Made by a program: the position numbers and the translations under genes
In this document: positions 61,720 to 64,000 of the stretch, one piece after another
Numbering within the stretch: the stretch's first letter is position 1
Layout: each line of letters begins with the position of its first letter
Notes under the pieces: model-generated
The model's input: the letters and a program-made list of their open reading frames with translations, nothing else
Told to the model about the DNA's origin: nothing
The model's database searches: none
NCBI RefSeq assembly: GCF_000165485.1
Contig: NC_014623.1
Location: 1-64,000, forward strand
Length of the DNA: 64,000 nucleotides
Direction: 5' to 3'
From: Stigmatella aurantiaca DW4/3-1
Lineage (GTDB): Bacteria > Myxococcota > Myxococcia > Myxococcales > Myxococcaceae

Positions 61720-63126
61720 GTGGCGAAACATGGAACCTCTCAGTCTCTGGGACTGTCCAGCCTTCCCCCCGGCACGCAGATCGGCTCCTGGTGCGTGCGG
61801 GAGCTGCGGGGACTGGGCGCCTATGGGGCCGTCTATCGCGCCGAGCGGGTGGGAGCGCAGGGCAGCGACTCCTTCGCGCTGAAACTGGCCCGCCATCCCA
61901 TGGACCCTCGCTTCGAGCGCGAGGCGGAGCTTCTCTCACGGCTGTCTCATCCGAACGTGCCCAGGCTCCGGGACCGGGGCCTGTGGGCTCATCCCTCTGG
62001 GCCCATTCCCTTCATCGTCATGGATTGGGTGGACGGCTCCTCCCTCTACTCCTGGGGCCACTCACGCACGCTCACCTCTCGCCAGGTGCTGCGCGTGTTG
62101 GCACAAGCCGCTCACGCCTTGGCGGCCACCCACTCGGCCGACGGCCTTCATCGGGACGTCAAGGGCCACAACCTCCTCGTGCGCTCCGAGGATACCTTCG
62201 CGGTGCTCATCGACTTCGGCTCGGCCAGCTTTCTCGGCGCTCCTCCCCTCACCGATGAAGTGCTTCCTCCGGGCACTCCTCCCTACCGCAGCCCAGAAGC
62301 CGTGCTGTTCCAGTGGCGCTTCTGGCAGCAACGCGGCGTCCACTACACCCCAGGGCCCGCGGATGACGTGTATGCCTTGGGCGTGACCGCCTACCGCCTT
62401 GTCACCGGCGTCTACCCACCCGCACAGGTGAAGTTGAAAGCTGCTCCTGGAGCGGCACCCCTCCCCACTCCTGCCCAGGTCCCCGCCGAGCACCTGGTGA
62501 CGATTTCTCCTCGGCTGGCCAAGCTCATCCGACAGATGCTCTCGAAGAAGCCCTCGGCACGGGGCAGCGCGGCGCATCTCGCCCGGGCGCTCGAGCAAGC
62601 AGCGGAGTCCGCAGGCCCTGAGGCGGATCAGCCCATCACCCTCCGGCCCACGCCAGCGTCTGTTCCACGAGCCCCTCCTTCTGCCGTTTCGTTGTCCGCT
62701 CACCGCCAGAGACTGGGACTGGCCGCCGCCGCCGGGCTCGCGGCCTCACTGCTCCTGCAAGGGGCGTGGTCTCTGTGGTGGCTTCCCAGTCCTGAGCCCC
62801 CGGACAGCCCTCCTGGGCTGGCACGTGACGGCGCCGAGGCAGACGCGGGGACTTCAGGGCTTGCCAAGGACGCACTCCCCTCCAGTGACTCCACGCCAGC
62901 CCCGGAGTCTGGACCGATGCGCATCGGCCTCGACGTGCCGAAGAAACCCCTGCCAGGACAAGCAAAGCCCCCGTGCAAGAAACGCGAAGTCGAACTCAAT
63001 GGCGGATGCTGGGTTCTCCCCCGCGAAGCCTCTCCTCCCTGTGGAGAGCGGAACTATGAGTGGAAAGGGGCTTGTTATTACCCCGTCCTCGCACCCGTCC
63101 GCTCGGGAACTTCCGAGCAACCCTGA
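61720..63126 (+). CDS. Membrane-anchored Ser/Thr protein kinase
   Basis: 468 aa, GTG start. The cytoplasmic Hanks-type kinase (about 20-290) has G-loop GLGAYGAVY, Lys in FALKLARH, HRDVKGHNLL and DFGSASF, so it is intact. An unusual SPEAVLFQWRFWQQRGVHYTPGPADDVYALG segment (APE region) is typical of a myxobacterial subgroup. A TM helix (LGLAAAAGLAASLLLQGAWSL) leads to a Pro/Asp-rich linker and a small extracytoplasmic Cys domain (CKKREVELNGGCWVLPREASPPCG, EWKGACYYPVL) that may sense the envelope. It converges on the last gene pair. Confidence 0.9.
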   Translation: MAKHGTSQSLGLSSLPPGTQIGSWCVRELRGLGAYGAVYRAERVGAQGSDSFALKLARHPMDPRFEREAELLSRLSHPNVPRLRDRGLWAHPSGPIPFIVMDWVDGSSLYSWGHSRTLTSRQVLRVLAQAAHALAATHSADGLHRDVKGHNLLVRSEDTFAVLIDFGSASFLGAPPLTDEVLPPGTPPYRSPEAVLFQWRFWQQRGVHYTPGPADDVYALGVTAYRLVTGVYPPAQVKLKAAPGAAPLPTPAQVPAEHLVTISPRLAKLIRQMLSKKPSARGSAAHLARALEQAAESAGPEADQPITLRPTPASVPRAPPSAVSLSAHRQRLGLAAAAGLAASLLLQGAWSLWWLPSPEPPDSPPGLARDGAEADAGTSGLAKDALPSSDSTPAPESGPMRIGLDVPKKPLPGQAKPPCKKREVELNGGCWVLPREASPPCGERNYEWKGACYYPVLAPVRSGTSEQP

Positions 63127-63196
63127 GCTTCGGCCGACCCTGAGAATCACGCGCCAGGGGCAGACTCGGATGCGCAGGTGAACGGACGGCTCGGAG

Positions 63197-63802
63197 TCAG
63201 GGCAGATTCTCCAAGTGGTCGGAGAGCAAAGCCGTGAGCAGTGTGGGCTGAGTCCTGTGGAGATAAGTCACGCGAATCTCCGGCAAAGGCACCTCCGCCA
63301 GTTGAAGAGGAAAGGGCTCGTAGCCAAGCACCCGCTCAAGAAGCCCTGCGAGTGTGGCGGATTGCTGCCGCACCTCGCTCAAGGGTTCGAAAAAGAGCTG
63401 CGGGAGCGTCGCGCGCCTGCGATCCCAGAGCGTCTGGGTAGTAGCATATACAAGATACAGCGGCGTCAGCACGCTGACCGCACCAGCAACCCGGGTGATG
63501 AACCGTCCCCCTTCTGGAAGGGGTTTCTCGAAATACACGCAGCAGCGAAGGCAGGATGCCATTCTCGGCTGAGTCACATCTCCTGCTTTGTGATGGGGAA
63601 ACGCCCCTTGGAGTTCCTCTAGCAACGCATCCCACTTTTTCCAGGCCAGGGCTTTATCCCACGCCTCTGTCCATCGCTGGAATTCTGGCGTACCTTGATA
63701 AGGATGAAGAGGTTGAGAAGGGTCGTCAGTCTCTACGGGGAATCCCACTGGAAAATAAGTATGGGCAATACGGATATACTTTCTTGAGGTGAAGTCATTC
63801 AT
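63197..63802 (-). CDS. Hypothetical protein, coupled pair member
   Basis: 201 aa, not recognised. It starts MNDFTSRKYIRIAHTYFPVGFPV and is soluble, with WxxAWDKALAWKKWDALLEEL helices, a CLRCCVYFEKPL segment with three Cys, and a hydrophobic strand GAVSVLTPLYLVYATT. The ATG overlaps the stop of the preceding gene (ATGA), so both are translated together. Such coupled pairs of small unknown genes in myxobacteria are often effector/immunity pairs; that reading is speculative here. Confidence 0.6.
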   Translation of the reverse strand: MNDFTSRKYIRIAHTYFPVGFPVETDDPSQPLHPYQGTPEFQRWTEAWDKALAWKKWDALLEELQGAFPHHKAGDVTQPRMASCLRCCVYFEKPLPEGGRFITRVAGAVSVLTPLYLVYATTQTLWDRRRATLPQLFFEPLSEVRQQSATLAGLLERVLGYEPFPLQLAEVPLPEIRVTYLHRTQPTLLTALLSDHLENLP

Positions 63803-64000
63803 GGCTTCACGCCTTCCGGAAGATCAAAGTACACGGTCTCGATACCCGCTGTGACACATTCCGACACCCTGGAACCAGAGACCTGCTCTCCCAACGCCCG
63901 TCTGTACTCTTCCTTGAAGTCGATACACAGCACGGCCAGCATTTCTCCTGAATGCGCTTCGGACAAGACGGCGTAGGCGGCACGATTCGCCGTCTGAGCC
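63799..64000 (-). CDS. Hypothetical protein, 3' part (runs off the window)
   Basis: The last 66 codons of a gene whose start lies beyond 64000. Readable C-terminus: TANRAAYAVLSEAHSGEML, then AVLCIDFKEEYRRALGEQ, then SECVTAGIETVYFDLPEG and VKP stop. No family recognised. Its TGA overlaps the ATG of the downstream gene. Confidence 0.6.
   Translation of the reverse strand, partial: AQTANRAAYAVLSEAHSGEMLAVLCIDFKEEYRRALGEQVSGSRVSECVTAGIETVYFDLPEGVKP

Noticed and set aside
1-64000. tRNA, rRNA or CRISPR arrays
   Set aside because: No cloverleaf with a T-loop GTTCRA pattern, no rRNA stretches and no regularly spaced direct repeats outside the TPR-coding region were seen by reading; a covariance search was not possible.

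Overview
The window is high-GC DNA (roughly 70% by eye) with strong third-codon-position bias. Its gene content is typical of a fruiting myxobacterium of the Myxococcales, Stigmatella/Cystobacter/Archangium-like (inference). The indicators are PilA-type pilins behind a sigma-54 promoter, Ser/Thr kinases fused to other signalling domains, TPR-CHAT proteins, Cys-rich lipid-anchored or secreted proteins, DUF6310-type toxin remnants and a large NRPS/PKS cluster. dnaA opens the window but dnaN, recF and gyrB do not follow it. I found no rRNA, tRNA or CRISPR array.

Layout. 0-5.4 kb: dnaA, an aldo/keto reductase with a clear terminator, two tandem pilin genes, and a TetR/tautomerase divergent pair with palindromic operators. 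5.4-14.5 kb: a broken AbiEii gene, an alpha/beta hydrolase, a two-component system, a coiled-coil membrane protein, an intradiol dioxygenase, a CBS protein, a stand-alone secretin N-domain protein and a Cys-rich protein preceded by a 43-codon peptide gene. 14.7-22.8 kb: a TPR-CHAT protein, a divergent LysR/aldo-keto reductase pair, a PQQ-type sugar dehydrogenase lipoprotein, and a lower-GC gene that reads as an aegerolysin-like domain joined to a beta-rich, possibly pore-forming, domain. 22.8-25.6 kb: gene debris, one copy of a dispersed repeat, and a parallel beta-helix protein.

25.6-41.5 kb is the main accessory block, a biosynthetic cluster. On the minus strand lie a SAM methyltransferase, an NRPS (A-PCP-C-acyl ligase-KR-PCP), a PKS (KS-dead AT-MT-ACP-TE) and a patatin phospholipase. 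The last three each overlap the next by 8 nt. A cytochrome P450 diverges from the methyltransferase. I infer a short product made from an amino acid, a reduced (alpha-hydroxy) acid and one C-methylated ketide, released by the thioesterase and tailored by the methyltransferase and P450.

41.5-49 kb carries two very large signalling proteins in one direction: a Ser/Thr kinase-receiver-adenylate cyclase fusion, then a pseudokinase-AAA-GAF-histidine kinase. 49-60.4 kb carries a zinc-ribbon membrane protein, an active/inactive M16 peptidase pair, a small hydrophilic protein, an alpha/beta hydrolase, a second large patatin, an MFS exporter and a receiver-histidine kinase. 60.4-61.6 kb is a scar where a frameshifted DUF6310-type toxin gene and a 3'-truncated convergent gene meet, next to the second copy of the dispersed repeat. 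The window ends with a membrane Ser/Thr kinase and a coupled pair of unrecognised genes, the last running off the edge.
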